Shown: positions 1-7,907, counted from the first letter of the stretch. The stretch is 40,133 bases of DNA from Acrocarpospora phusangensis (GCF_016862995.1 NZ_BOOA01000071.1:1-40133); one strand, 5' to 3'. Numbers and translations: made by a program. Notes: generated by a model from the letters alone, not told the origin.

Positions 1-72
1 CGGCGAGAACGGATCGCCTTGATCAACGGTGCCGAGCGGTTTCCATCTCGTCTGGTGGCGTTCAAGTCGTGA
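1..72 (+). CDS. 3' end of an unidentified gene (partial)
   Basis: Frame 1 is open from the first base to a TGA at 70-72 and encodes about 23 residues ending in RLVAFKS. The fragment is basic and ends cleanly, as the C-terminus of a protein beginning outside the window would. It is too short to assign to a family. A GGAGGGG run just after the stop does not lead to an obvious start. It could also be a chance open stretch. Confidence 0.35.
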   Translation, partial: RRERIALINGAERFPSRLVAFKS

Positions 73-79
73 GGAGGGG

Positions 80-149
80 CCGGTCGTTTGGCGCCGGGAC
101 GGCGAGAAGTGATCGCTGGCGTTGGCGGCGCCGGATGACGGCGAGAGGC
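80..149 (+). repeat. Dispersed intergenic repeat, copy A
   Basis: Copy A of a repeat family also found at 1273-1296, 6277-6335 and 11289-11361, with a weak copy near 4937. The shared core is close to GCGTTGACGGCGCCGGA; here it reads GCGTTGGCGGCGCCGGA (119-135). Similarity to copy D extends about 70 nt, including a CCGGTCG start and a second GGCGCCGG on the left. It lies in the 157-nt gap between the partial gene and the next coding region. Confidence 0.55.
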
Positions 150-229
150 TTTGATGTTCCAGCCGAAATTGTCGGTGGTCCCTTCTATCGTGGGTTCTCG
201 AACGTGCGTGCGATACCAGGGAGGCTGTT

Positions 230-514
230 GTGGTTTCTGATGCGGTGACGGCGGAGCGGTTCATGCGGGCCGCGATGCTGGGGGTCGCGATGGCGGTGGA
301 GGCGCAGCGGATCCTGCGGGTTCACATGACCGCCATGGAGGAGGCCGGCGGGGAGGGGGCGGTGGACATTCCGTTCCCTGATTCGACGGTGATGGCGGCC
401 GTGCTGGACGCGGCGGCCACGTGTTTCCCTGAGGCCACCGGGCCGCCGGAGTCGGCGCGTCAGGCGGTGCTGCGTCCGCTGTTAGACCTGGCGGCGCTTG
501 CCGACGCGTCCTGA
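230..514 (+). CDS. Small hypothetical protein
   Basis: Encodes 94 residues from a GTG start. The purine-rich GGGAGG at about 219-224 is a plausible ribosome binding site and supports this start. The protein is Ala/Val/Met-rich, with an amphipathic helical N-terminal half (about residues 8-36) and an acidic middle. No signal peptide, clear membrane span or catalytic motif is visible, and I do not recognise the family. It precedes the MOSC gene in the same direction by 68 nt, so co-transcription is possible but not shown. Composition is normal for the window. It could be a lineage-specific protein. Confidence 0.55.
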   Translation: MVSDAVTAERFMRAAMLGVAMAVEAQRILRVHMTAMEEAGGEGAVDIPFPDSTVMAAVLDAAATCFPEATGPPESARQAVLRPLLDLAALADAS

Positions 515-582
515 AGGGTCCGGCCGTATGGGTCGGGGGAAAATGGGACGCGGTTGTGGAGGGGACCGGATACCTTCCATGC

Positions 583-1221
583 ATGCGCATACTTTCCGTG
601 AACGTGGGGCAAGCGGTCGATGCCGAGTGGGCGGGCAACACGAAGCGGACGGCCATCGACAAACGACCGGTCGAGGGGCGGGTCGCGGTGATGGTCAACG
701 GGCTCGGTGGGGACCAGCGGGCCGACATGGTGGCGCACGGATCGCCCGACCAGGCCGTTTACGCGTACGCGCGGGAGGATTACGACTGGTGGGAGCCCCA
801 GGTTGGGTTCGACCTGTGGAACGGCAGGTTCGGGGAGAATCTGACCACCTCCGGGGCCGATTTGGGCAAGGTCCAGCTGGGGGAGCGGTGGCGGGTCGGG
901 ACCGCCGTACTTGAGGTGACCTTTCCGCGGATTCCGTGCGTGGTGTTCCGGAACTGGATCGGCGAGCAGGGTTGGATCAAGAAGTTCACGGCCGCGGCGC
1001 GCCCCGGCGTTTATTTCCGCGTGATCGAACTTGGCGAACTGGGCGCAGGTGACCCGATCGAGGTGATTTCCCGTCCCGACGACAGCGTGTCCATCACCGA
1101 CGCCTTCCACGCGTACCACGGCGATCGCGACCTCATGCGCAGCATCCTGGCTTACCCGGGTCACGCGCCGGGCTGGGACCGCGTCGCGAAACGCGTACTC
1201 AAGCACGAGCCCAAGCCCTAG
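583..1221 (+). CDS. MOSC domain protein, YiiM-like
   Basis: A 212-residue MOSC-domain protein. MOSC domains use a conserved Cys to bind the molybdenum cofactor or carry sulfur; YiiM-type members are linked to molybdoenzymes that reduce N-hydroxylated bases. Visible signatures are HGSPDQAVYAY (52-62), RFGENLTTSG (82-91) and PRIPC with the family Cys at about 119. The C-terminal part (about 170-205) fits the 3-alpha domain of YiiM. I chose ATG 583 because the family starts with M-R-x-L-S-V-N; a GTG at 556 would add nine unrelated residues. Physiological partners are not evident, as no molybdoenzyme lies nearby. Family assignment is firm, substrate unknown. Confidence 0.88.
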   Translation: MRILSVNVGQAVDAEWAGNTKRTAIDKRPVEGRVAVMVNGLGGDQRADMVAHGSPDQAVYAYAREDYDWWEPQVGFDLWNGRFGENLTTSGADLGKVQLGERWRVGTAVLEVTFPRIPCVVFRNWIGEQGWIKKFTAAARPGVYFRVIELGELGAGDPIEVISRPDDSVSITDAFHAYHGDRDLMRSILAYPGHAPGWDRVAKRVLKHEPKP

Positions 1222-1568
1222 GCAGGCCTTTACATCCCGTCAGGACGTGCGGCGTCGCCTCTTTGCGGCGTTTCCGGCGCCGTTTACGCAGGTGACGTGG
1301 CTCGCTGCACTGGCGCTAAATGAGACGGCCTATGCGGTGGCCGCGTTCTTGATGCCGGGGAGCGGACGGGCCTCTGCGTGATGTGAGTGGTGGTCAGGGC
1401 CCTCATTTTGGGGGTTAGGCGTAGGCCGAGCTGGTTGCGTGGTGGCGTGACGTCGTGGTGGTTGGGGGCGAAAACAGGGCTGGTGGGGCGGGGTTTATTC
1501 GTTGGAGGATGGGCCGGGGGATTCGGTAGGGTCCTTACTCTTTGCTTGGAATCGCGAAGGGAGACCTC
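1222..1568. other. 347-nt intergenic region with repeat copy B
   Basis: No credible gene is visible. It carries copy B of the dispersed repeat on the minus strand (core 1273-1296, next to the MOSC 3' end) and a G/T-rich stretch from about 1390 to 1530 that leads into the methyltransferase. TAGGGT at 1527-1532 could be a -10 hexamer, but no good -35 is present at normal spacing, so no promoter is called. Confidence 0.5.
1273..1296 (-). repeat. Dispersed intergenic repeat, copy B
   Basis: On the minus strand the 24-nt core matches copy D at 21 of 24 positions by eye (GTCACCTGCGT then ACGGCGCCGGA, with two differing bases between). It lies 50 nt downstream of the MOSC gene stop. Similarity fades outside the core. 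Confidence 0.5.
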
Positions 1569-2567
1569 ATGGGCGACGATGGCCCGAATGTGTGGGTTCA
1601 GGCTGACATCGTGACGCCGATGGCCATCCGGGTTGCCGCCACGCTGCGGATCGCCGATCACATCACCCAGGGCACCGCTACCGCCGCCGACCTCGCCAAG
1701 ATCACCGACACCCACCCGGACGCGCTGGAACGGCTGCTCCGCCACCTCGTGCACGCCCGCATCCTCACCTGCGACCAGGACCGCTACGCGCTCACCTCCG
1801 GCGGAGAGACACTGCGCGACGACCACCCCGGCGGCCTGCGCCCGATGCTGGACGTCACCAGCATGGTCGGCCGCGCCGATCTCGCCTTCGTCCACCTGCT
1901 GCACAGCATCCGCACCGGCGAACCGTCCTTCCCCCGCCAGTACGGCCGCGATTTCTGGGAGGACGCCGCCGGCGACCCCGCCCGCTCCCTCGGCTACGAC
2001 ACCCAGATGGGCGTCGACGTCTCCGGCGACGCCCCGGCCATCGTCGGCGCGTTCGACTGGGGTTCGCTGACCCACATCATGGACGTCGGCGGCGGCAACG
2101 GAACCCTGCTGGCCGCCATCCTCACCGCCCACCCCCACCTCCGGGGCACCGTCTTCGACCAGCCCGGCACCGCCGCGGCGGCCCGCGAGACCCTCACCCG
2201 AGCAGGGCTGGCCGACCGCGCCGACACCGTCGGCGGCAGCTTCTTCGACCCCATCCCCCAGGGCCCCGACGGCTACCTCCTCAGCGCGATCATCCACGAC
2301 TGGGACGACCCGTCCTCGATCGCCATCCTCCGCCGCTGCGCCGAGGCCGCCACCCCCGGCGCCTCCGTCTTCGTCATCGAGAAGATCGGCGCCGACGGCG
2401 AATCCATCAGCACCGGCATGGACCTGCGCGTCCTGGTCTACATGGCCGGCAAGGAGCGCACGGTCACCCAGCTGACCGCCCTCGCCACCGAGGCCGGCCT
2501 TCGCCTCCATGCCGTCCACCCGGCCGGTGACTGCGCCATCCTGCAATTCACCCCCGCCGCTCAATAA
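1569..2567 (+). CDS. Class I SAM-dependent O-methyltransferase (acetylserotonin-OMT-like)
   Basis: A 332-residue family-2 O-methyltransferase of the type that methylates hydroxyl groups of small aromatic or polyketide metabolites. The N-terminal third (about 10-90) is the winged-helix dimerisation domain seen in this family. The SAM-binding loop is MDVGGGNG (171-178), followed by the acidic VFDQP strand (195-199). The catalytic-base signature HDWDD lies at 243-247. Start ATG 1569 has AAGGGAG 7 nt upstream and fits the family N-terminus; an upstream in-frame start at 1542 would overlap the ribosome site. No biosynthetic cluster surrounds it, so the substrate cannot be inferred. A strong hairpin follows the stop. 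Confidence 0.9.
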   Translation: MGDDGPNVWVQADIVTPMAIRVAATLRIADHITQGTATAADLAKITDTHPDALERLLRHLVHARILTCDQDRYALTSGGETLRDDHPGGLRPMLDVTSMVGRADLAFVHLLHSIRTGEPSFPRQYGRDFWEDAAGDPARSLGYDTQMGVDVSGDAPAIVGAFDWGSLTHIMDVGGGNGTLLAAILTAHPHLRGTVFDQPGTAAAARETLTRAGLADRADTVGGSFFDPIPQGPDGYLLSAIIHDWDDPSSIAILRRCAEAATPGASVFVIEKIGADGESISTGMDLRVLVYMAGKERTVTQLTALATEAGLRLHAVHPAGDCAILQFTPAAQ

Positions 2568-2580
2568 CGTCGGAAATAAG

Positions 2581-2610
2581 AAACGCCCGGCCGAATCCGG
2601 CCGGGCGTTT
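2581..2610. terminator. Bidirectional terminator between convergent genes
   Basis: A perfect 13-bp inverted repeat, AAACGCCCGGCCG / CGGCCGGGCGTTT, with the 4-nt loop AATC. A run of A on one side and T on the other gives a U tract in either direction. It sits 13 nt after the methyltransferase stop and 37 nt from the chitinase stop, as expected for a shared intrinsic terminator. Confidence 0.92.
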
Positions 2611-2647
2611 CACATTTCAGGGGTTTCGATGGGCTTTACTCACCAGG

Positions 2648-3919
2648 TCAGCGGAGGATCGAGTACAGGGCCTTGGTGAGGGACGCCTTGCTGTCGTCGC
2701 CGTCGATGGACCACATCATGGATCCGCCGAGGCCCTTCAGGCGGATGTAGGCCGCCTTCTCGATCAGCACGGCCGGGTCGTCGTAGGACCAGAACTCGTT
2801 GCCGTCGTAGAGCCACTGCGTGCCGGTGAGCAGGTCGCGGTAGCGCTTGCCCGGCTTGTTGACCAGGTCCTTGTAGTCCTCGGTGCCAGCCGCCCACTTG
2901 CCGGGCGCGGGGCCGGTGGCGGGCTTCCAGAGGCCGTTGCCGCCCGCGGTCACGCCGGTCCAGCCCTGGCCGTACGCGGGGACGCCCACGACGAGTTTGC
3001 GCTTGGGCGCGCCGCGCGAGATGTAGTCCCTCACGGTCTGGTCGACGCTGTACTTGACCGGGTTGGGGTCCTTCCTGTCCGTGAACAGGTTGCCGTTGTG
3101 GCCGGTCTGGAGCTCCCAGGTGCCGTGCAGGTCGTACCCCTGGATGGTGGCGAAGTCCAGGTAGCTGAAGGCCTTCTTGACCTCGAAGCCGGCGTCGATC
3201 TTGGCGGCGGCGGCCGGGAGGAAGGCGGTCAGCTCGTCCTTGCGGTCGAAGGCGTTCATCTGGCGGCGGAGTTCGGCCAGGAACAGGGTGAAGTTCTGCT
3301 TGTCCTCGGGGCGGATGATGTTGCCGGCGTTGCCCTCCGAGCCCGGCCACTCCCAGTCGAGGTCGATGCCGTCGAAGACGCCCGCGCCCGCGCCGGGGGC
3401 CGCGCCGGGCAGGTTGCCCTTGAGCCACAGGTCGATGCAGGAGGCGGCCAGCTTGGAGCGGCCCGCGGGGGTGAGGACGGCGTCGGAGAAGTACGCGGAG
3501 CCGGTCCAGCCGCCGAGCGAGATCAGGACCTTGAGCTTGGGATGCTTGGCCTTGAGCTTCTTGAGCTGGTTCATGTTGCCCTGGAGCGCGCCGGTGCCGT
3601 CGTCGGCGACGCCGTCGACGCTCTGCTCGGCGGGCACGCCGCGCTGCCAGTCGGCCCACGGGTCGGCCGAGAAGCACTCGCCCTGCTGGTTCACGAACCC
3701 GAACGCGTAGTTGATGTGGGTGAGCTTCGCGGCCGCGCCGCTGGTGTCCACGTCCTTGACGTGGTAGTTCCGGCCGTAGATGCCCCACTGGATGAAGTAG
3801 GCCACCCGTTTGAACTCGGTGTCGTGCCGTCCGGAGTGCGCTTGTGCCGGGGGCGCGAGAGCCACCCCTAAGAGGCCGGCGACGGCGGCGGCGAGCAGAG
3901 GGCGAAGAATTCTCGTCAC
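2648..3919 (-). CDS. Secreted GH18 chitinase
   Basis: A 423-residue glycoside hydrolase family 18 chitinase that cleaves beta-1,4-GlcNAc chains outside the cell. Residues 1-27 form a Sec signal peptide (Arg-rich start, Ala/Leu core, AQA cleavage site). The mature protein begins directly in the catalytic barrel: SLGGW (134-138) and DGIDLDWE (183-190), with E190 the catalytic acid and the DxxDxDxE pattern intact. No chitin-binding or FnIII domain is present, so this is a single-domain enzyme, smaller than many actinomycete chitinases. The GTG start has GGAG about 8 nt upstream. Its upstream region carries a near-consensus promoter and a nested palindrome, consistent with substrate-controlled repression. 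Confidence 0.95.
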   Translation of the reverse strand: MTRILRPLLAAAVAGLLGVALAPPAQAHSGRHDTEFKRVAYFIQWGIYGRNYHVKDVDTSGAAAKLTHINYAFGFVNQQGECFSADPWADWQRGVPAEQSVDGVADDGTGALQGNMNQLKKLKAKHPKLKVLISLGGWTGSAYFSDAVLTPAGRSKLAASCIDLWLKGNLPGAAPGAGAGVFDGIDLDWEWPGSEGNAGNIIRPEDKQNFTLFLAELRRQMNAFDRKDELTAFLPAAAAKIDAGFEVKKAFSYLDFATIQGYDLHGTWELQTGHNGNLFTDRKDPNPVKYSVDQTVRDYISRGAPKRKLVVGVPAYGQGWTGVTAGGNGLWKPATGPAPGKWAAGTEDYKDLVNKPGKRYRDLLTGTQWLYDGNEFWSYDDPAVLIEKAAYIRLKGLGGSMMWSIDGDDSKASLTKALYSILR

Positions 3920-3942
3920 AGGTGTCTCCGCTGGTGAAAGGA

Positions 3943-3973
3943 GAAACTTATAGGAAAGTTTCCTTTAAGTTTC
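3943..3973 (-). promoter_or_regulatory. Nested palindromic operator of the chitinase gene
   Basis: Two concentric inverted repeats: outer arms GAAACTTA (3943-3950) and TAAGTTTC (3966-3973), and an inner odd palindrome AGGAAAGTTTCCT (3952-3964). The predicted transcription start (about 3971) falls inside it, so a bound repressor would block initiation. The GGAAAGTTTCC type resembles operators I recall for ROK-family regulators of amino-sugar polymer genes (CsnR-like). That link is from memory and is an inference. Confidence 0.7.
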
Positions 3974-3977
3974 TGGG

Positions 3978-4006
3978 ATCATAGATTCCCCCGGCGTTCC
4001 CGTCAA
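3978..4006 (-). promoter_or_regulatory. Sigma70-type promoter of the chitinase gene
   Basis: Reading leftward, -35 TTGACG (4006-4001) and -10 TATGAT (3983-3978) are separated by exactly 17 nt. Both hexamers are one base from consensus, unusually good for high-G+C actinomycete DNA. The leader to the GTG start is about 50 nt and includes the operator. Confidence 0.8.
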
Positions 4007-4083
4007 TGATTCCGCCTCGGGCCCGAAGGCGGGTATGTCTTCGCTGACGTGCCCGAACAAGCCGTGATTTTGGGGGAACTGTC

Positions 4084-4890
4084 ATGACAGATCGCATCGG
4101 GGCGCGACGGCAGCAGCGCGCGATCACCGTGCTCGGCGGGCCGACGACGGTCATCGACCTGGGTGGGCTGCGCTTCGTCGCCGATCCCACGTTCGACGAT
4201 CCGGGTCCGGAGGGGTACCTGACCAAGCTGGCGGGACCGGCCGCCACCGAGGGGGACCTGGGCCAGGTGGACGTGGTGCTGGTGAGCCACGATCTGCATC
4301 CCGACAATCTCGACGTCCGGGGCAAGGCGTTCGCGCTGGCCGCGCCGCTGGTGCTGACCGGGCCCGTGAGCGCGCGGCGGCTGGGGCCGCCGGCTGTCGG
4401 GCTGGAGCCCTGGAGTGTGCATCAGGTGCCCCGGCCGGACGGCGCGGGCAGTCTGGAGGTGCGGGCGGTGCCGGCCGTACACGGGCCGAAGGACGGGGTC
4501 CTCGATTCGGACGGACATGTGAACTGCGAGGTCACCGGGTTCGTACTGGCGGGAGAGGGCCTGCCCACCGTCTATGTCAGCGGGGACAACGCTTCCGTGG
4601 GGACGGTCGCCGAGATCGCCCGGAGGGTGGACCGCGTGGATGTGGCGGTGCTGTTCATCGGGGCGGCCCGGATGCTGACCAAGGAGGACGGCCGGCCGCT
4701 CACCCTGACCGCGGAACGCGCCAGCGCGGCGGCCGAGGTGCTGGGCGCGCCCGTCGTCATCCCGGCGCACTACGACGGCTGGGCGCACTTCAGCGAGGGG
4801 AGCGAGGACATCGACCGCGCCTTCCACGATGCCGGCCTGTCCGCGGTGCTGCGCCGCGCCGGACACGGCGAATGGATCACGCTGCCTTAG
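4084..4890 (+). CDS. MBL-fold metal-dependent hydrolase (UlaG/RNase Z-like)
   Basis: A 268-residue metallo-beta-lactamase-fold protein. The metal-binding loop reads SHDLHPDN (68-75), a variant of HxHxDH in which Ser replaces the first His and Asn the last. Further ligand candidates are H133 (VHGP), D168 (SGDN) and H229 (AHYDGW). The layout resembles UlaG-like predicted lactonases or phosphodiesterases, but the substrate is unknown. The ATG start is preceded by GGGGGAAC about 6 nt upstream. It is transcribed away from the chitinase, sharing a 164-nt divergent region. The stop is followed by a G+C-rich spacer with local duplications before hemW. Fold confident, function open. Confidence 0.82.
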   Translation: MTDRIGARRQQRAITVLGGPTTVIDLGGLRFVADPTFDDPGPEGYLTKLAGPAATEGDLGQVDVVLVSHDLHPDNLDVRGKAFALAAPLVLTGPVSARRLGPPAVGLEPWSVHQVPRPDGAGSLEVRAVPAVHGPKDGVLDSDGHVNCEVTGFVLAGEGLPTVYVSGDNASVGTVAEIARRVDRVDVAVLFIGAARMLTKEDGRPLTLTAERASAAAEVLGAPVVIPAHYDGWAHFSEGSEDIDRAFHDAGLSAVLRRAGHGEWITLP

Positions 4891-4936
4891 GACGCTGCCG
4901 CAGCGCGGGGTTCGGGGCGCTTCGGCCCGGATGGCT

Positions 4937-4953
4937 GCGTCGACCGCGCCGGA
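4937..4953 (+). repeat. Possible degenerate copy E of the dispersed repeat
   Basis: GCGTCGACCGCGCCGGA matches the family core GCGTTGACGGCGCCGGA at 15 of 17 positions, and the following GGCGGGGCGGAGC resembles the right flank of copy D. It lies about 45 nt past the MBL gene stop. In this G+C background the match is only suggestive. Confidence 0.3.
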
Positions 4954-5038
4954 GGCGGGGCGGAGCATCGGAGCGGTCGCCCCTCCGCGCCGCCTGATGA
5001 CGGACAGAGCATCGGGGCGGGGACGGGAGAATGGGGCG

Positions 5039-6256
5039 GTGCCCTCTGTGCTGCCTGATGGCGATCCCGTGCCGGACTCCGGCGAACTGCCGTCCAGCGC
5101 ATTCGCGACCCTCGGGAAGCGGCCGTTCGGCTTCTACGTGCACATCCCGTTCTGCGTGACCCGCTGCGGGTACTGCGACTTCAACACCTACACGGCCGCC
5201 GAGCTGGGCCCGGGCGCGTCCCACCGCGACTACGCCGACACCGCCATCGAGGAGGTACGGCTCGCGCGCCGCGTGCTCGGCGACACGGACCTCCCGGTGG
5301 AGACCGTCTTCTTCGGCGGCGGGACCCCCACTCTGCTGGCCGCCGATGATCTCGTCCGCATCCTCCGGGCGATCGACACGGAGTTCGGAATCGCACCCGG
5401 AGCCGAGATCACCACGGAGGCCAACCCCGAGTCGGTCGGGCCGCGGTCGCTGGAGACGCTCCGGGCGGGCGGGTTCACCCGGATGAGCTTCGGCATGCAG
5501 AGCGCCCGGGAGCACGTGCTGCGCGTGCTCGACCGGCAGCACACCCCGGGCAGGGCCGCCGAGGCCGTCCGGGAGGCGAGGGAGGCCGGGTTCGCGCACG
5601 TCAACCTGGACCTGATCTACAGCACACCGGGGGAGAGCGACGACGACTGGCGGGCCTCGCTCGACGCCGCGATCGAGGCCGGGCCCGACCACGTCTCCGC
5701 GTACTCGCTGATCGTCGAGGACGGGACCAGGCTGGCCGCCCGCATCCGCCGGGGCGAACTGCCCATGCCCGACGACGACGTCGCCGCCGACCGCTACCTC
5801 ATCGCCGAAGAACTCCTGTCCAAGGCCGGGTACGGCTGGTACGAGGTGTCCAACTGGGCCACCTCCGAAGCCGCACGATGCCGGCACAACCTGCTCTACT
5901 GGACCGGCGGCGACTGGTGGGGCGTCGGCCCCGGGGCGCACAGCCACGTCGGCGGCACCCGCTGGTGGAACGTCAAACACCCCGCCGCGTACGCCTCCCG
6001 CCTCGCCGAGCACAGATCCCCCGCCCACGCCCGCGAGATCCTCACCCCCGCCGACCGCGCGGTCGAACGCGTCATGCTCGAACTCCGCCTGCTCTCCGGC
6101 TTCCCCCTGGCCGACCTCACCCCCGAGGCCCGCCCCGCAGCCGCCCACGCCCTGGCCACCGGCCTCCTGGACGTGAACGCCTTCAAATCCGGCCAAGCCG
6201 TCCTAACCCTCAACGGCCGCCTCCTCGCCGACGCGATCATCCGCGACCTGACCTGA
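5039..6256 (+). CDS. hemW: Heme chaperone HemW (radical SAM, formerly oxygen-independent coproporphyrinogen oxidase-like)
   Basis: A 405-residue radical SAM protein that binds heme and delivers it to target proteins; it is not a true HemN. The CxxxCxxC cluster motif is C39, C43, C46 (CVTRCGYC), followed by the YCDF motif. FGGGTPT (about 84-90) is the glycine-rich SAM-binding segment, and the C-terminal HemN_C domain runs from about 295. GTG 5039 is chosen because actinobacterial HemW proteins start M-P-S-x-L-P-D-G, and GGGAGA lies 9 nt upstream. In many actinomycetes hemW lies just before DUF3097 and hrcA-dnaJ, as here. Its 5' end shows local duplications (4960-5066). Confidence 0.93.
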   Translation: MPSVLPDGDPVPDSGELPSSAFATLGKRPFGFYVHIPFCVTRCGYCDFNTYTAAELGPGASHRDYADTAIEEVRLARRVLGDTDLPVETVFFGGGTPTLLAADDLVRILRAIDTEFGIAPGAEITTEANPESVGPRSLETLRAGGFTRMSFGMQSAREHVLRVLDRQHTPGRAAEAVREAREAGFAHVNLDLIYSTPGESDDDWRASLDAAIEAGPDHVSAYSLIVEDGTRLAARIRRGELPMPDDDVAADRYLIAEELLSKAGYGWYEVSNWATSEAARCRHNLLYWTGGDWWGVGPGAHSHVGGTRWWNVKHPAAYASRLAEHRSPAHAREILTPADRAVERVMLELRLLSGFPLADLTPEARPAAAHALATGLLDVNAFKSGQAVLTLNGRLLADAIIRDLT

Positions 6257-6276
6257 TTCCGGCCACGCGCCCGCAA

Positions 6277-6335
6277 TCCGGCGCCGTCAACGCGGGCGAC
6301 GCCTCCCGCCGCACCGGGGGCCGCCCGGAGCCTTA
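6277..6335 (-). repeat. Dispersed intergenic repeat, copy C
   Basis: On the minus strand the core (6300-6277) matches copy D at 23 of 24 positions, including the full GCGTTGACGGCGCCGGA. A second conserved block CCGGTGCG lies to its left, separated by 9 nt here and 10 nt in copy D, which defines a unit of about 50 nt. It fills the gap between the convergent hemW and DUF3097 stops. Confidence 0.7.
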
Positions 6336-7142
6336 AGCCTCGGAGATGGCTGTGACGAAGTCGATCAGTTCTTCTACGCGGCCGAGGAGTTCGGGTTCGA
6401 GGTCGGCGTAGGTGGAGACGCGGCCGAGGATGTGGCGCCAGGCTTCGGCCGGGTCGCGTCGCCAGCCGAGTGCGGCGATCACGCCTTCCTTCCACGGGAT
6501 CCCGCGCGGCACCGAGGGCCAGGCCGTGATTCCCGCCACCGACGGCTTGACGGCCTGCCAGATGTCCACATACGGATGCCCGACGACCAGCACATCCGGC
6601 CCCGACACCTGATCCGCGATGCGGCTCTCCTTGGATCCGGGCACCAGATGGTCGACCAGCACGCCGAGCCGGCGCCCCGGCTCGGGACCGAACTCGGCGA
6701 CGATCTCGGGCAGGTGGTCGACCCCTTCCAGGTATTCGACCACGACCCCCTCCACCCGCAGGTCGTGCCCCCAGATCTTCTCCACCAGAGAGGCGTCGTG
6801 CACGCCCTCGACGTAGATCCGGCTCTCCCGCGCCACCCGCGCCCGCAGTCCCTCGACCGCGATCGAGCCGGACGCGCTCCGCCGCGGGCCCGCGGCGGCG
6901 GACGGCCGTACCAGCGTGACCGGCTTGCCGTCCAGCAGGAACGCGGCCGGCGCCAGCGGGAACACCCGCCGCCGCCCGTGCCGGTCCTCCAGCGTGACCG
7001 CTTCCTTGTCGCAGGCCACCACGGCCCCGCAGAACCCCCCGTCCGCGTCCTCGACGACCAGGTCGAGTTCCGCGGCGATCTGCGGGATCTTGCCCCGCCG
7101 TGGCCGTCGCCAGTCTTCGGAGAGCACGTCCCGCTCGTACAT
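6333..7142 (-). CDS. DUF3097 family protein
   Basis: A 269-residue member of DUF3097, an actinobacterial family of unknown function. It begins MYERDVLSEDW and has an N-terminal beta-rich part with GGFCGAVV and DRHGRRRVF (about 35-65). The C-terminal part (about 95-240) contains IYVEGVHDASLVEKIWG and LGVLVDHLVPGSKE, which reads like a TOPRIM-type core with conserved Glu and Asp. A nucleic-acid role is therefore plausible but unproven. No signal peptide or membrane span is present. The gene is convergent with hemW, and repeat copy C lies at its 3' end. It is 10 nt from the next gene in the same direction, so the two may form an operon. Confidence 0.85.
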   Translation of the reverse strand: MYERDVLSEDWRRPRRGKIPQIAAELDLVVEDADGGFCGAVVACDKEAVTLEDRHGRRRVFPLAPAAFLLDGKPVTLVRPSAAAGPRRSASGSIAVEGLRARVARESRIYVEGVHDASLVEKIWGHDLRVEGVVVEYLEGVDHLPEIVAEFGPEPGRRLGVLVDHLVPGSKESRIADQVSGPDVLVVGHPYVDIWQAVKPSVAGITAWPSVPRGIPWKEGVIAALGWRRDPAEAWRHILGRVSTYADLEPELLGRVEELIDFVTAISEA

Positions 7143-7152
7143 GCCGGAAACG

Positions 7153-7767
7153 CTAGTACATCATCTGGCGCTTGCGGGCGCCGCTGCGCTTGGCCAGCAC
7201 CACGATGGTCACCACGACGGCGATCAGGAATCCGATGACGGGCAGGCCGAGCAGCAGGAGCACGCCGCCGACGATCTTCTCCGCGCCGCCGATCAGCTCC
7301 TTGCCGACGCCGAACCTGACGCCTTCGCCGTCACAGCTCACCTGGTACGACCCGGCGGACGGAACCCCCACCACGAACAGCATCTCCCACTGGGTGGAAC
7401 CGATGGTGAGCGTCTGCGAGGCGCCCGGCTGGGTCAGCGTGATCTTCTGGCTCGGGTCGGCGCCCTGCACCTGGCACTCGACGTTGGTGGCCTGGTCGGC
7501 GGCGGCCCAGATGGCGGGCTTGGCGGCCGGGTCCAGCTCCACCCGGACGGTCTCGCCGCTCGCGAACGTGGTCGTCGGCGCGGCCTCGTTGATCGTGGAG
7601 AAGATGCCGCCGGCGAATCCGACGATCCCCACCACCAGCAGAACCAGGAAAAGAACCCAGGAAAGGACGATCCACGTCAGTCGAGGACGGATCGGAGGCC
7701 GCGGAGCGGCGTACGGAGGCGGCGTCGGCGCATACTGGCCATAGTTTTGACTGTAGGGAGAACTCAT
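7153..7767 (-). CDS. Two-TM membrane protein with proline/tyrosine-rich N-terminus
   Basis: Encodes 204 residues. A short cytoplasmic N-terminus rich in Tyr, Pro and Gln (SPYSQNYGQYAPTPPPYAAP) is followed by TM1 (about 31-54). An extracytoplasmic domain (about 55-165) has two Cys that could form a disulfide, then TM2 (about 168-195) and a basic tail ending RKRQMMY. This layout is common among uncharacterised actinobacterial envelope proteins. ATG 7767 is the start that leaves the Tyr/Pro tail at the N-terminus; the frame is open 36 codons further but those codons read unlike protein. It is transcribed away from hrcA and lies upstream of DUF3097. Function unknown. Confidence 0.72.
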   Translation of the reverse strand: MSSPYSQNYGQYAPTPPPYAAPRPPIRPRLTWIVLSWVLFLVLLVVGIVGFAGGIFSTINEAAPTTTFASGETVRVELDPAAKPAIWAAADQATNVECQVQGADPSQKITLTQPGASQTLTIGSTQWEMLFVVGVPSAGSYQVSCDGEGVRFGVGKELIGGAEKIVGGVLLLLGLPVIGFLIAVVVTIVVLAKRSGARKRQMMY

Positions 7768-7868
7768 AACACCAAAGTGTGGGTGTCCCCACTTGTGGGG
7801 CGTTTGCAGTCCACTTGGTCCTGTTGCCCGTCTGCTGTTATCGCACCCTGTGGGCGCGAGCCGTACAC

Positions 7869-7895
7869 TTGGCACTCGGGAACAGCGAGTGCCAG
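7869..7895 (+). promoter_or_regulatory. CIRCE operator (HrcA binding site)
   Basis: TTGGCACTC, 9 nt, GAGTGCCAG: the 9-9-9 CIRCE palindrome with one G:C substitution in each arm relative to TTAGCACTC / GAGTGCTAA. TACACT (7864-7869) could be the -10 hexamer touching it. It ends just before the hrcA ribosome site GGGAGGTG, so hrcA-dnaJ should be autorepressed and heat-induced. Confidence 0.95.
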
Positions 7896-7907
7896 GGAGG
7901 TGAGCAC

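Noticed and set aside
1502-1532. TTGGAG and TAGGGT as the methyltransferase promoter
   Set aside because: The 19-nt spacer and weak hexamers in G/T-rich sequence do not exceed chance.
1284-2564. Long minus-strand open frame (426 codons) opposite the methyltransferase
   Set aside because: It is Gly/Ala/Asp-rich shadow coding caused by third-position G+C; the plus-strand frame has clear family motifs and a ribosome site.
2640-3788. A second minus-strand frame inside the chitinase gene
   Set aside because: It reads as Arg/Pro/Gly-rich low-complexity sequence without family features, while the frame 2648-3919 has a signal peptide and GH18 motifs.
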